NCBI RefSeq assembly: GCF_012979535.1
Contig: NZ_CP053015.1
Location: forward strand, 1,798,001-1,862,000
Length of the DNA stretch: 64,000 bases
Source of the DNA: Sphingomonas lacunae
Lineage (GTDB): Bacteria > Pseudomonadota > Alphaproteobacteria > Sphingomonadales > Sphingomonadaceae
Direction of reading: 5' to 3'
The position numbers and the translations under genes were made by a program. Every line of letters starts with the position of its first letter. Position 1 is the stretch's first letter. The notes beneath the pieces were generated by a model. That model worked only from the letters and a program-made list of their open reading frames with translations. It made no database searches and was not told where the DNA came from. Below are positions 9,081 to 17,387 of the stretch, in pieces.

Positions 9081-9956
9081 CTATTCCCAGGCGGCGAGCG
9101 GCGGCAGGCTCATCAATATGGCGTCAATATTACCACCGGTCCGCAGGCCGAAAAGCGTACCCCGGTCATGGACGAGGTTGAATTCGGCATAGCGGCCGCG
9201 CCAGATGCGCTGTTGCCGGATATCCTCCTCGGTGAAGGCGGTATTCATCCGGCGACGGACAATCGGCGGAAATGCGGCGAGAAATGCCTCTCCCACCGCG
9301 CGGGTGAAGCCGAAATTGCGTTCGAACATCGCTTCATTGTCGACTTCGAGATGATCGTAGAAAATGCCACCGACGCCGCGGGCGACACCGCGATGGGGGA
9401 TGAAGAAATAGTCATCGGCCCATTTGGCATAGCGTTCATAGACATCCGGGCCATAAGGTTGGCAGGCGGCGCGGAACTGGGCGTGGAACGCTTCGGTATC
9501 CTCGGCATAGGGAATGGGCGGATTGAGATCCGCTCCGCCACCGAACCAGCGTTTGGTGGTGACAAGGAAGCGGGTGTTCATGTGGACTGCCGGCACATGC
9601 GGGTTTGCCATATGGGCAACGAGGCTGATTCCGGTGGCAAAAAAGCCGGGATCTTCGGCAGCTCCGTGGATCTGGCCGGCGAAATCGGGCGAAAATTCGC
9701 CGCCGACGGTCGAGACGTTGACGCCGACCTTTTCAAACACCTTGCCCTTCATCACGCCGCGGACACCGCCGCCTCCGCCGCCTTGAGACAGCGGGCCGGG
9801 AGCGACGCCGGGACCTTCGCGATCCCAGGCGATATAGTCAAAGCTCGCTTCGCTGCCCGCCTCCCGTTCAATCTCCTCAAAGGCGGTGCATATGCGGGTG
9901 CGCAGCGATTCGAACCAGTCGCGCGCGGCCTGTTGCTGGGCGTCGAGAATGGTCAT
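9081..9956 (-). CDS. hemF: oxygen-dependent coproporphyrinogen III oxidase
   Basis: A 291-residue HemF, which oxidatively decarboxylates coproporphyrinogen III to protoporphyrinogen IX in heme synthesis, using oxygen. Typical HemF segments are clear: WFGGGADLNPPIPY, HRGVARGVGGIFYDHLE and FNLVHDRGTLFGLRTGG. Length is normal. The start codon overlaps the stop of trmL by four bases (ATGA), so the two are co-translated. It is convergent with the membrane-protein gene, with a terminator between them. Confidence 0.96.
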   Translation of the reverse strand: MTILDAQQQAARDWFESLRTRICTAFEEIEREAGSEASFDYIAWDREGPGVAPGPLSQGGGGGGVRGVMKGKVFEKVGVNVSTVGGEFSPDFAGQIHGAAEDPGFFATGISLVAHMANPHVPAVHMNTRFLVTTKRWFGGGADLNPPIPYAEDTEAFHAQFRAACQPYGPDVYERYAKWADDYFFIPHRGVARGVGGIFYDHLEVDNEAMFERNFGFTRAVGEAFLAAFPPIVRRRMNTAFTEEDIRQQRIWRGRYAEFNLVHDRGTLFGLRTGGNIDAILMSLPPLAAWE

Positions 9957-10417
9957 TGTGCAAATCCTTTCGTCTGGCGTAGCGCCTCTGCAAGAGCGAT
10001 GCCGCCTGCGATTGCGACATTCAAGCTGCGGAATCCGGGCAACAGAGGAATGCGGACCCGCGCGGCGGCACGCTCGTGAATGTCGGCCGGCGCCCCATGG
10101 CCCTCGCTGCCGAGCATCAGCACATCCAAAGCGGTAAAGCGAAAGCTGTCGATCGGTTCCGCGCCGGAGGTGGTCAGCAACACTGTCCGCCGATTGTCGG
10201 ATGTCATGGCGGCGAGGAATGATTCGCGGCTCGCATGGCGGCGAACAGTCGCCAGTTCCGCATAATCCATGCCCGCGCGGCGCAGCGCCCGCTCGCCAAA
10301 GGCGAAGCCGCAGGGCTCGACAATGTGCAGATCAACGCCAAAGCAGGCTGCCGTGCGCAGCAGCGTTCCGGTATTGCCGGCAATGTCGGGTTCGATCAGG
10401 GCGAGGGCGGGACGCAT
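9953..10417 (-). CDS. trmL: tRNA (cytidine(34)-2'-O)-methyltransferase, SPOUT family
   Basis: About 154 residues from ATG 10417, whose product starts MRPALALIEPDIAGNTG, the usual N-terminus of TrmL. A longer frame open to 10534 adds 39 residues with no family resemblance. It has the SPOUT knot motifs: NTGTLLRTAACFG, LMLGSEGHG and IPLLPGFRSLNVAIAGGIAL. The enzyme 2'-O-methylates the wobble base of some leucine tRNAs using S-adenosylmethionine. It is the upstream gene of a trmL-hemF pair and is divergent from petA across a 270-base region. Confidence 0.88.
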   Translation of the reverse strand: MRPALALIEPDIAGNTGTLLRTAACFGVDLHIVEPCGFAFGERALRRAGMDYAELATVRRHASRESFLAAMTSDNRRTVLLTTSGAEPIDSFRFTALDVLMLGSEGHGAPADIHERAAARVRIPLLPGFRSLNVAIAGGIALAEALRQTKGFAQ

Positions 10418-10686
10418 GGCGGGGGCAATGCCGTGCCTGGCGGCCAAGGGCAAGGGTGCGCATTCCCTTCCTGTTGCGAGCCCTTCGCGGTTCATCCGGG
10501 CAGGGCAAGGCGATGTCCAGTGAGATAGCTGCACAAAAGGCCAATTTGCCCATTGGCAAGCGACAAGGGCGCGGCTATCAGGCGCCCAAATTGACGCCGG
10601 GGGGCGGCGGCCATGACGTGCATGTCACGCCTGCCACCCTCTGCTATCCGCGGCCACGCCCGTCCGGGCACAACTAGGGTTTTCGC
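10418..10686. promoter_or_regulatory. divergent control region between trmL and the pet operon
   Basis: About 270 bases that must hold the leftward trmL-hemF promoter and the rightward pet promoter. I see an imperfect dyad TGACGTGCATGTCA near 10614-10627 that could be a regulator site, but no convincing -35/-10 pair. No gene is supported here. Confidence 0.35.
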
Positions 10687-11247
10687 ATGGCTACAGTCCA
10701 GGAACCGCATGGTGGGGAAGGGGCCGATGGCGTTCGCCGTCGCGACTTCATCCACATTGCTGCCGTCAGCTTCGCCGGAGTCGGCGCGGCTGCCGTTGTC
10801 GCTCCGCTGGTTTACCAGATGAGCCCGTCGGCTGACGTGCTGGCCCAGTCCTCGACCGAAATCGACATCAGTGCGATCGAACCGGGCATGGCGATCAAGG
10901 CGAGCTGGCAGAAGCAGCCTGTGTTCGTCCGCAACCTGACGCCGGCGGAAATGGCCGAAGCGAATGCGGTGAGCATTGGCGACCTGCGCGATCCGCAGAC
11001 GCTGGCTGATCGCACCAAGCCGGGCAAGGAAAACTGGCTCGTCACCCTGGGCGTCTGCACCCATTTGGGTTGCGTGCCGCTGGGTGCCGCCGAGGGTGAG
11101 AACCGCGGTGACTTTGGCGGCTATTTCTGCCCCTGCCACGGCTCGCACTATGATACGGCTGCCCGCATTCGCAAAGGCCCGGCCCCGACCAACCTGGTGG
11201 TGCCGCCCTATGAATTCACGTCCGACACAGTCATCGAAATCGGCTGA
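10687..11247 (+). CDS. petA: ubiquinol-cytochrome c reductase Rieske iron-sulfur subunit
   Basis: A 186-residue Rieske protein of the bc1 complex. A twin-arginine motif (RRRDFIHIAA) starts a single N-terminal membrane anchor, so it is Tat-exported with the cluster domain in the periplasm. Cluster ligands lie in CTHLGC and CPCHGSH. It accepts electrons from ubiquinol and passes them to cytochrome c1. It is the first gene of petABC, 13 bases ahead of petB. Length is normal for the family. Confidence 0.97.
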   Translation: MATVQEPHGGEGADGVRRRDFIHIAAVSFAGVGAAAVVAPLVYQMSPSADVLAQSSTEIDISAIEPGMAIKASWQKQPVFVRNLTPAEMAEANAVSIGDLRDPQTLADRTKPGKENWLVTLGVCTHLGCVPLGAAEGENRGDFGGYFCPCHGSHYDTAARIRKGPAPTNLVVPPYEFTSDTVIEIG

Positions 11248-11260
11248 GGAGTAAGGCAAG

Positions 11261-12553
11261 ATGAGCTTTCCCTGGGCACAGGAATATAAGCCGCAAGCGC
11301 CGTTGATGCGCTGGCTCGACGAGCGCCTGCCTTTGCCGCGCCTCGTCTATAACGCAGTGGGTGCCGGCTATCCGGTTCCGCGCAACCTCAACTATTTCTG
11401 GAACTTCGGCGTTCTCGCCGGGTTTGCGCTGGTCATACAGATCGTGACCGGTGTCGTGCTAGCCATGCATTATTCGGCGAACACGCTGGTCGCGTTCAAC
11501 TCGGTCGAGCACATCATGCGTGACGTGCCGGCCGGCTGGCTGATCCGCTATGCGCACATGAATGGTGCGAGCTTCTTCTTCATCGTCGTTTACATCCACA
11601 TTTTCCGTGGCCTGTACTTCGGTTCCTACAAGGCGCCGCGCGAGATGATCTGGCTGCTCGGCGTGGTCATCTTCCTCCTCATGATGGCGACCGCCTTCAT
11701 GGGCTATGTGCTTCCCTGGGGCCAGATGAGCTTCTGGGGTGCACAGGTAATCACCGGCTTCTTCTCGGCGATCCCGGTCGTCGGCGAGCCGCTGCGCCAG
11801 TGGCTGCTGGGCGGTTTCGCGCCTGACCAAGCGGCGCTCAACCGCTTCTTCTCGCTGCACTATTTGCTGCCGTTCGTCATCGCCGGTGTGATCATCCTGC
11901 ACATCTGGGCTCTGCACATTCCGGGTTCGTCGAATCCGACCGGCGTGGAAGTGAAGACCGAGCAGGACACGGTGCCGTTCCACCCCTATTACACGGCCAA
12001 GGACGGTTTCGGCCTGGGCGTGTTCCTGATCTGCTTTGTCGCGGTGACTTTCTTCGCGCCGAACATGCTGGGCCATCCGGACAATTATATCGCCGCCAAT
12101 CCGCTTTCGACCCCGGCGCATATCGTCCCTGAATGGTATTTCTGGCCGTTCTACGCGATCTTGCGCGCCTTCACCGCCGACTTCTTCTTCATCCCTGCCA
12201 AGCTGCTGGGTGTGTTGGCGATGTTCGGTTCGATCGCGCTGCTGTTCTTCCTGCCCTGGCTCGACAAGTCGCCGATCCGTTCGGCCACCTATCGTCCGCT
12301 GTACCGGAAGTTCTTCTGGTTCGGCCTGCTGCCCTGCATCGTGATCCTTGGCATCTGCGGCGTCATGCCGGCCTCGCAGCCGTGGATCATCATGAGCCAA
12401 CTCGCTTCGGCCTATTATTTCGCGCACTTCCTCATCATCCTGCCGATCATCTCGCGGATTGAAGTGCCCGATGCGCTGCCGTCGTCGATCACCGAGGCGG
12501 TGCTGAGCAAGCACGCAACTGCTGGTGCGGCACCCGCCGCGGCCCACGCCTGA
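11261..12553 (+). CDS. petB: cytochrome b of the bc1 complex
   Basis: A 430-residue integral membrane cytochrome b with the usual two halves: heme-ligating histidines in the second and fourth helices (for example [15 protein letters not shown] and [12 protein letters not shown] regions), and the Qo-site PEWY motif ([12 protein letters not shown]). It binds both b hemes and the quinol and quinone sites. The last residues are Ala-rich. It lies between petA and petC with short gaps, as in other alphaproteobacteria. Confidence 0.97.
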   Translation: MSFPWAQEYKPQAPLMRWLDERLPLPRLVYNAVGAGYPVPRNLNYFWNFGVLAGFALVIQIVTGVVLAMHYSANTLVAFNSVEHIMRDVPAGWLIRYAHMNGASFFFIVVYIHIFRGLYFGSYKAPREMIWLLGVVIFLLMMATAFMGYVLPWGQMSFWGAQVITGFFSAIPVVGEPLRQWLLGGFAPDQAALNRFFSLHYLLPFVIAGVIILHIWALHIPGSSNPTGVEVKTEQDTVPFHPYYTAKDGFGLGVFLICFVAVTFFAPNMLGHPDNYIAANPLSTPAHIVPEWYFWPFYAILRAFTADFFFIPAKLLGVLAMFGSIALLFFLPWLDKSPIRSATYRPLYRKFFWFGLLPCIVILGICGVMPASQPWIIMSQLASAYYFAHFLIILPIISRIEVPDALPSSITEAVLSKHATAGAAPAAAHA

Positions 12554-12576
12554 GCCCGGCCGGAAAGGAAAAGATC

Positions 12577-13395
12577 ATGATCCGTCCTATCGCCATGCTC
12601 GTCGGTGCCTTCTTTGTCGGGGCATTGTTGTGGGCTATCGTCAAGACGCCGTTGACCAACGAGGTCGACAAGATGAAGGCGTTCCATCTTGAGCCCAAGG
12701 AGCTGCATCTCGCCAGTGATGGCCCGTTCGGCCATTGGGACACGGCACAACTTCAGCGCGGCCTGAAGGTGTACAAGGAAGTGTGCGCCGCCTGTCACGG
12801 CCTTGGCCAAGTTGCCTTTTATGATTTCAAGGCGCTGGGCTATGATGAAGACCAGGTGAAGGCCATTGCCTCCAGCTGGCCGATCCAGACGGCGACGATC
12901 AACCCGGACACGGGAGAGGCGGCGACCCGTGCACCGATCATCTCGGACAAGCTGCCTCAGCCCTATCTGAACGAGGTGGCCGCACGCGCTGCGAACAACA
13001 ACGCCTATCCGCCTGATCTGTCGCTGATCACCAAGGCTCGCGAAGGCCATGCGCCCTACCTCTATTCGCTGCTGACCGGCTATCGCAATCCGCCGGCCAA
13101 TCTGCCGGAAGAACTGCGTCCATCGGGTCCGCTGCACTACAACCCCTATTTCGCCAACCTCAACATCGCCATGCCGCCGCCGCTGACTGCCGAAGGTCAG
13201 GTGACCTATGATGACGGCACTCGTGCGACCGTGGACCAGATGGCCAAGGACGTGACTGCGTTCCTCGTCTGGACGGCTGAACCGAAGCTGGCGACCCGCC
13301 ATGCCTATGGCTGGGCGATCCTGGGCTTCCTGCTGGTGCTGACGACCCTTGCCTACATGTCGTACCGCTCGATCTGGGCCGACAAGAAGCATTGA
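12577..13395 (+). CDS. petC: cytochrome c1 of the bc1 complex
   Basis: A 272-residue cytochrome c1. It has an N-terminal hydrophobic segment, the heme-attachment motif CAACH, a methionine ligand region in the PYFANLNIAMPPPL segment, and a C-terminal membrane anchor (AILGFLLVLTTLAYMSYR). The heme domain faces the periplasm and passes electrons to soluble or membrane cytochrome c. It is the last gene of petABC and is followed by a terminator-like hairpin. Confidence 0.97.
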   Translation: MIRPIAMLVGAFFVGALLWAIVKTPLTNEVDKMKAFHLEPKELHLASDGPFGHWDTAQLQRGLKVYKEVCAACHGLGQVAFYDFKALGYDEDQVKAIASSWPIQTATINPDTGEAATRAPIISDKLPQPYLNEVAARAANNNAYPPDLSLITKAREGHAPYLYSLLTGYRNPPANLPEELRPSGPLHYNPYFANLNIAMPPPLTAEGQVTYDDGTRATVDQMAKDVTAFLVWTAEPKLATRHAYGWAILGFLLVLTTLAYMSYRSIWADKKH

Positions 13396-13424
13396 TCGCC
13401 GCCAGCGGCTGACGAACGGAAATA

Positions 13425-13460
13425 GGGGCGGTGCCGGATGCGGTGCCGCCCCTTTCCTTT
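13425..13460 (+). terminator. terminator after petC
   Basis: Arms GGGGCGG (13425-13431) and CCGCCCC (13446-13452) followed by a T-rich tail TTTCCTTT, 30 bases after the petC stop. Confidence 0.7.
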
Positions 13461-13533
13461 GTCTGTGCCGCGTCCTAGCAAGAGGACGGCACTGCCTTCG
13501 CAAGGGAGGCGATCAATCAGGACAGGGGTGGCG

Positions 13534-14094
13534 ATGGCCAACGAGCCGATGGAGAATGAGCAAGGAACGGCATTGGCGGCCATCGATGCCGCTATCCGCA
13601 TCATCCCGGATTTTCCGCAACCGGGTATCCTATTTCGCGACATTACGCCGTTGTTGGCCGACCCAAAGGCCTTTGCCCTCGCCCAAGCGCTCTTACTGGA
13701 ACGAGCACGCAGTTTTTCTCCGGATGCGATAGTCGCCGTTGAGGCGAGGGGGTTTCTTTTTGGCGCGCCGCTGGCGCTCGATCTCGCCGTGCCGCTGGTT
13801 CCGGTGCGCAAGCCTGGCAAGCTGCCCGCCGATACCCATTCGGTCGATTATGGTCTTGAATATGGCACTGACCGGCTGGAGATCCACAGCGACGCACTGG
13901 CGCGGGGCGCACGCGTGCTACTGGTTGATGACCTGTTGGCGACCGGGGGCACGGTGCGGGCTGCGGCTGATCTGGTTGAACGGTTGGGGGCCGATGTTGT
14001 CGGCGCCCTGTTCCTGATCGAATTGACCGGCTTGGGCGGCGCGGAGCGCCTGGCTGAAGCGCACATCGGCGTCAGTGCGCTGTTACGCTGCTGA
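13534..14094 (+). CDS. apt: adenine phosphoribosyltransferase
   Basis: About 186 residues from ATG 13534; the frame is open further upstream to 13438 but the extra residues do not resemble the family and run through the petC terminator. Apt converts adenine and PRPP to AMP (purine salvage). Seen are IPDFPQPGILFRDITPLL at the N-terminus, the base-binding segment AVEARGFLFGAPLAL and the PRPP-binding motif VLLVDDLLATGGT. An alternative start is the Met five codons later. It is convergent with eipA. Confidence 0.93.
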   Translation: MANEPMENEQGTALAAIDAAIRIIPDFPQPGILFRDITPLLADPKAFALAQALLLERARSFSPDAIVAVEARGFLFGAPLALDLAVPLVPVRKPGKLPADTHSVDYGLEYGTDRLEIHSDALARGARVLLVDDLLATGGTVRAAADLVERLGADVVGALFLIELTGLGGAERLAEAHIGVSALLRC

Positions 14095-14112
14095 TGCTGC
14101 TCGACCGTGCGA

Positions 14113-14895
14113 TCAGAACGGCAGCCAGCGCTGCCTTTGTGAGAATTTCATGTAGCCGACATTGACGCCGAGTCGCGCGCCGAGCCCCATGCGAATGGGT
14201 ATGAGGACTATGTTGCCGCGCCGCAGGTAAGAAGCGTTGAAGCCCCCAACAAGATAGGCAGTCCCTTCACCAGCGGGAAAGCGACGGAACAATTCCTGGC
14301 TGTCGTGGAGATTATAGACGAGCACAAAGGTGTTGCCGGCATTGGCGCCAGCATCAAGTCCGAGTGACGGGCCGGTCCAATAGACCGGGCGTTCACCCTC
14401 TATGCGGTGATGCAACGTGCCCGAGCCATAGCGCACGCCAAAAACAAGCGCGCCGCCCAGTTCACGCCCGACGATATAGCCATTGGGTTCCCCCTGTTCC
14501 CGCAGGACATCCTCAATCATACGGGCGAGTCCTTCGGCTCCGCGACCGAACAGTCCTTCTGCCGCGCCGATCAGATCATCGCGCTGATAGGTTTGGGACG
14601 GGGTGCCGGCCAACACCGGGGCAGCGGCTGCGGCTTCGCCTGGAGGAGAGGCGGGAGCGGCAGCCGTCGCCTCTTCGGTGGACAGCCCCTCGGTTGTCCA
14701 GCCGCCATTGGGGGGAGTGGGCACCGCTGCCGGCGAGGTAGCTGCGGTTGCTTGATCAAGGTCCGCATCAATTACCGTATTGGGATCGACCGAACGCACA
14801 GGTTGGCCATTGCCCGGAACCGTGCCCAAAGCCAGGGTCAGTCCGGCAAATCCGGCGGCTGCATGGCGTACCCAGTTGATCGTCCAGCGGCGCAT
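14113..14895 (-). CDS. DUF1134 envelope protein (EipA-like)
   Basis: About 260 residues from ATG 14895, chosen because it begins an arginine-containing n-region followed by a hydrophobic signal segment; an upstream ATG at 14940 is open too. The C-terminal 170 residues match DUF1134: GGALVFGVRYGSGTLHHR, WTGPSLGLDAGANAGNTFVLVYNL and VGGFNASYLRRGNIVLIPIRMGLGARLGVNVGYMKFS in part. The family includes EipA, a periplasmic beta-barrel-fold protein needed for envelope integrity in Brucella. The middle is Ala/Pro-rich linker. Convergent with apt. Confidence 0.85.
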   Translation of the reverse strand: MRRWTINWVRHAAAGFAGLTLALGTVPGNGQPVRSVDPNTVIDADLDQATAATSPAAVPTPPNGGWTTEGLSTEEATAAAPASPPGEAAAAAPVLAGTPSQTYQRDDLIGAAEGLFGRGAEGLARMIEDVLREQGEPNGYIVGRELGGALVFGVRYGSGTLHHRIEGERPVYWTGPSLGLDAGANAGNTFVLVYNLHDSQELFRRFPAGEGTAYLVGGFNASYLRRGNIVLIPIRMGLGARLGVNVGYMKFSQRQRWLPF

Positions 14896-15081
14896 CGCCC
14901 CACTCCCTTTCCAGTAGGCCAAAGGGCCCGCCGTCACCATGAATCAGTAAGCTGTCACCGCAATGAATGGAGCGATGAAGCGAGTCGGAATTGCGCCGAG
15001 GCGAGTCTCCATCTTTATCTCGTCTGGCTTATTGCGTCCGCCCCCGTCGCTGGCTATAGGCGCGGCAGCCCTTGCAGGTCC

Positions 15082-15173
15082 GGAGACGTGGGTGAGTGGC
15101 TGAAACCAACGGTTTGCTAAACCGTCGTACTGTGAATACGGTACCGAGGGTTCGAATCCCTCCGTCTCCGCCA
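15082..15173 (+). tRNA. tRNA-Ser (GCT anticodon)
   Basis: A 92-base class II tRNA with acceptor stem GGAGACG/CGTCTCC, an anticodon loop TTTGCTAAA giving anticodon GCT, a long variable arm, the T-loop GGTTCGAATCC and an encoded CCA. It reads AGC and AGT codons. It marks the boundary between core genes on the left and the accessory region on the right, a common insertion point for mobile DNA. Confidence 0.96.
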
Positions 15174-15451
15174 TTTAACCCATTGGAAACATTCTATTCC
15201 TTGGGTTTGGCGCAAAAAATCCCCAGCATTTCAAGGGTTATAGGCAACAGCCTCTCCACTGCACATCTGCGGTGCTGGGGCACATATGCTCTCTTAGGCC
15301 CGATATTCTCCAAAGCTCTCGACCGGACCTGTTTTAGTGGATGAGCGTATTGGCTTGGAAATGCGCGCTTTTTCCTCGGCGCGAAAATGGCTGTTGGATG
15401 CCAGTAGAACCACAAGATTCCACCCGGTTCCAACCCATCAGCCCACCTGAA
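15174..15451. other. non-coding stretch downstream of tRNA-Ser
   Basis: About 280 bases with only short random frames and lower GC than the flanks. No second copy of the tRNA 3' end was seen here. It may be scar tissue left by an integration event. Confidence 0.4.
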
Positions 15452-15493
15452 ACGACGAAGGCGGCAGAGTTGAACTCCGCCGCCTTTCGTTTT
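15452..15493. terminator. bidirectional terminator-like hairpin
   Basis: Arms AAGGCGGC and GCCGCCTT with a 13-base loop, followed on the plus strand by TCGTTTT. On the minus strand it lies about 25 bases past the stop of the gene remnant at 15518, which it probably once terminated. Confidence 0.65.
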
Positions 15494-15517
15494 GCCAGGG
15501 CTTGGTCTCGAAGCTGC

Positions 15518-15610
15518 TTAAGGCTCGAGCTTCACCGGCAGCTTGATTTTGGGCTTCCGCTGCTGTGATGCCATGGAGAGGTTCACCTTTGCCGAGATGA
15601 CCCTAAGGGT
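15518..15610 (-). pseudogene. 3' end of a gene cut off by the IS6-family element
   Basis: The minus strand is open from the IS edge at 15610 to a TAA at 15518-15520 and encodes about 30 residues ending in SQQRKPKIKLPVKLEP. The stop is followed by a proper terminator hairpin, which is why I think this is a real gene end. The 5' part was removed by insertion or IS-mediated deletion. Next to a tRNA one would suspect an integrase gene, but the tail is too short to identify. Confidence 0.45.
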
Positions 15611-16451
15611 GGCACTGTCAAAGCAAATGCACCTGCTGGTAGCGAGGGCGTTTGAAGGCTAAGCGGCGTCATGTCTCGACGCCGCAAATCCGCCAGTCCC
15701 TTCCGCTATTTCAACTCGTCACCGGAGATCATCCGTCTCGCGGTGATGCTGTATGTCCGCTTTCCGTTGTCGCTGCGAAACGTTGAAGACCTACTATTCG
15801 AGCGCGGCATCGACGTGTGTCACGAGACGGTGAGGCTGTGGTGGAACAGGTTTGGTCCACTGTTTGCTGCAGACATCCGGCGCCAGCGGGTAAACCGGAT
15901 GCGCGGCTTCAAACACTGGCGTTGGCACCTTGATGAGATGTACGTCAAACTCAACGGCGAGATGGTTTATTTATGGCGTGCTGTAGACCACGAGGGTGAG
16001 GTTCTGGAAAGCTACGTCACTCGGAAACGCGACAAATCCGCAGCTTTACGCTTTCTGAAGAAAGCCATGAAACGCCATGGACAGGCAGAAGAAATCGTTA
16101 CTGATGGACTACGCTCCTACCCTGCCGCCATGAAGGAACTGGGCAATGTAGAGCGGCGGGAGATGGGACGCTGGCTAAACAACCGAGCTGAAAACAGCCA
16201 CCTCCCCTTTCGACGACGAGAACGGGCGATGCTGCGATTTCGGCAAATGAAGTCCCTACAGAAATTTGCTTCAGTCCATGCTTCCTTCCACAACCACTTT
16301 TCCCAGGAACGCCACCTCGTCGACCGAACCACATTCAAGCTTCGACGCTCGGCCGCACTGGTCGAGTGGCAAAACCTTGTGAACTAAAGAATTGCAAAGT
16401 TGAGGATCATTGCATCCAGTGGAGAGCGGTTCGCATTAGACTGACAGCACC
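15611..16451 (+). mobile_element. IS6-family insertion sequence, left copy
   Basis: About 841 bases. The left end reads GGCACTGTCAAAGC and the right end, read inwards, GGTGCTGTCAGTCT, imperfect inverted repeats of IS6 type. It holds one transposase gene. The 8 bases on each side (CTAAGGGT and GTGTGGCG) do not match, so no target duplication remains; this fits IS6-type replicative rearrangement. The right end sits inside intI1. Confidence 0.85.
15671..16387 (+). CDS. IS6-family DDE transposase, left copy
   Basis: A 238-residue transposase with the IS6 layout: an N-terminal helix-turn-helix ([20 protein letters not shown] region) and a catalytic core with the DDE residues in [18 protein letters not shown] and [16 protein letters not shown]. 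Length matches the family (about 235). It resembles the right-hand copy at 18963 at roughly four residues in five by eye, so the two are different IS types rather than recent duplicates. It reads from the tRNA side towards the integron and its C-terminus ends 64 bases before the IS end. Confidence 0.92.
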
Positions 16452-17277
16452 GTGTGGCGGGCTTCGTGATGCCTGCTTGTTCTACGGCACGTTTGAAGGC
16501 GCGCTGAAAGGTCTGGTCATACATGTGATGGCGACGCACGACACCGCTCCGTGGATCGGTCGAATGCGTGTGCTGCGCAAAAACCCAGAACCACGGCCAG
16601 GAATGCCCGGCGCGCGGATACTTCCGCTCAAGGGCGTCGGGAAGCGCAACGCCGCTGCGGCCCTCGGCCTGGTCCTTCAGCCACCATGCCCGTGCACGCG
16701 ACAGCTGCTCGCGCAGGCTGGGTGCCAAGCTCTCGGGTAACATCAAGGCCCGATCCTTGGAGCCCTTGCCCTCCCGCACGATGATCGTGCCGTGATCGAA
16801 ATCCAGATCCTTGACCCGCAGTTGCAAACCCTCACTGATCCGCATGCCCGTTCCATACAGAAGCTGGGCGAACAAACGATGCTCGCCTTCCAGAAAACCG
16901 AGGATGCGAACCACTTCATCCGGGGTCAGCACCACCGGCAAGCGCCGCGACGGCCGAGGTCTTCCGATCTCCTGAAGCCAGGGCAGATCCGTGCACAGCA
17001 CCTTGCCGTAGAAGAACAGCAAGGCCGCCAATGCCTGACGATGCGTGGAGACCGAAACCTTGCGCTCGTTCGCCAGCCAGGACAGAAATGCCTCGACTTC
17101 GCTGCTGCCCAAGGTTGCCGGGTGACGCACACCGTGGAAACGGATGAAGGCACGAACCCAGTGGACATAAGCCTGTTCGGTTCGTAAGCTGTAATGCAAG
17201 TAGCGTATGCGCTCACGCAACTGGTCCAGAACCTTGACCGAACGCAGCGGTGGTAACGGCGCAGTGGCGGTTTTCAT
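16452..17277 (-). pseudogene. intI1: class 1 integron integrase IntI1, truncated by IS
   Basis: The first 275 residues are IntI1 (start ATG 17277, [15 protein letters not shown]), a tyrosine recombinase that inserts gene cassettes at attI1. The reading frame then crosses the IS end and picks up 22 foreign residues before a stop at 16384. Full IntI1 is 337 residues. Lost are the HTLRH motif with the catalytic His and Arg, the second His and the nucleophilic Tyr, so the enzyme must be inactive. The N-terminal part still carries the Pc promoter for the genes to the right. Confidence 0.95.
17162..17190 (+). promoter_or_regulatory. integron Pc promoter, weak (PcW) form
   Basis: Inside intI1, reading towards sul1: -35 TGGACA (17162-17167), a 17-base spacer and -10 TAAGCT (17185-17190). 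These hexamers are the known weak Pc variant. It is the likely promoter for sul1 and orf5 here, since the cassette array and the usual 3'-conserved-segment start are gone. Confidence 0.9.
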
Positions 17278-17280
17278 GGC

Positions 17281-17306
17281 TTGTTATGACTGTTTTTTTG
17301 TACAGT
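17281..17306 (+). promoter_or_regulatory. integron P2 region, inactive spacing
   Basis: TTGTTA (17281-17286) and TACAGT (17301-17306) are 14 bases apart. The active P2 needs 17, made by a GGG insertion that is absent here, so only Pc should drive expression. Confidence 0.8.
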
Positions 17307-17356
17307 CTATGCCTCGGGCATCCAAGCAGCAAGCGCGTTACGCCGTGGGTCGATGT

Positions 17357-17387
17357 TTGATGTTATGGAGCAGCAACGATGTTACGC
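17357..17387 (+). other. attI1 site, 3' part deleted
   Basis: The attI1 sequence is recognisable through ATGGAGCAGCAACGATG and ACGCAGCAGG, then breaks off into sul1. The normal continuation to the GTTAGGC crossover is missing. The site therefore cannot accept cassettes even if an integrase were supplied. The GGAG at 17367-17370 is the ribosome site of the attI1 mini-gene ORF-11. Confidence 0.85.

Noticed and set aside
11459..12547. Long minus-strand frame over petB
   Set aside because: Antisense shadow of the cytochrome b gene with a low-complexity charged product and no motifs.
15518..15610. Integrase gene end beside tRNA-Ser
   Set aside because: Only about 30 residues remain with no catalytic motif; the position alone is not enough to name it.
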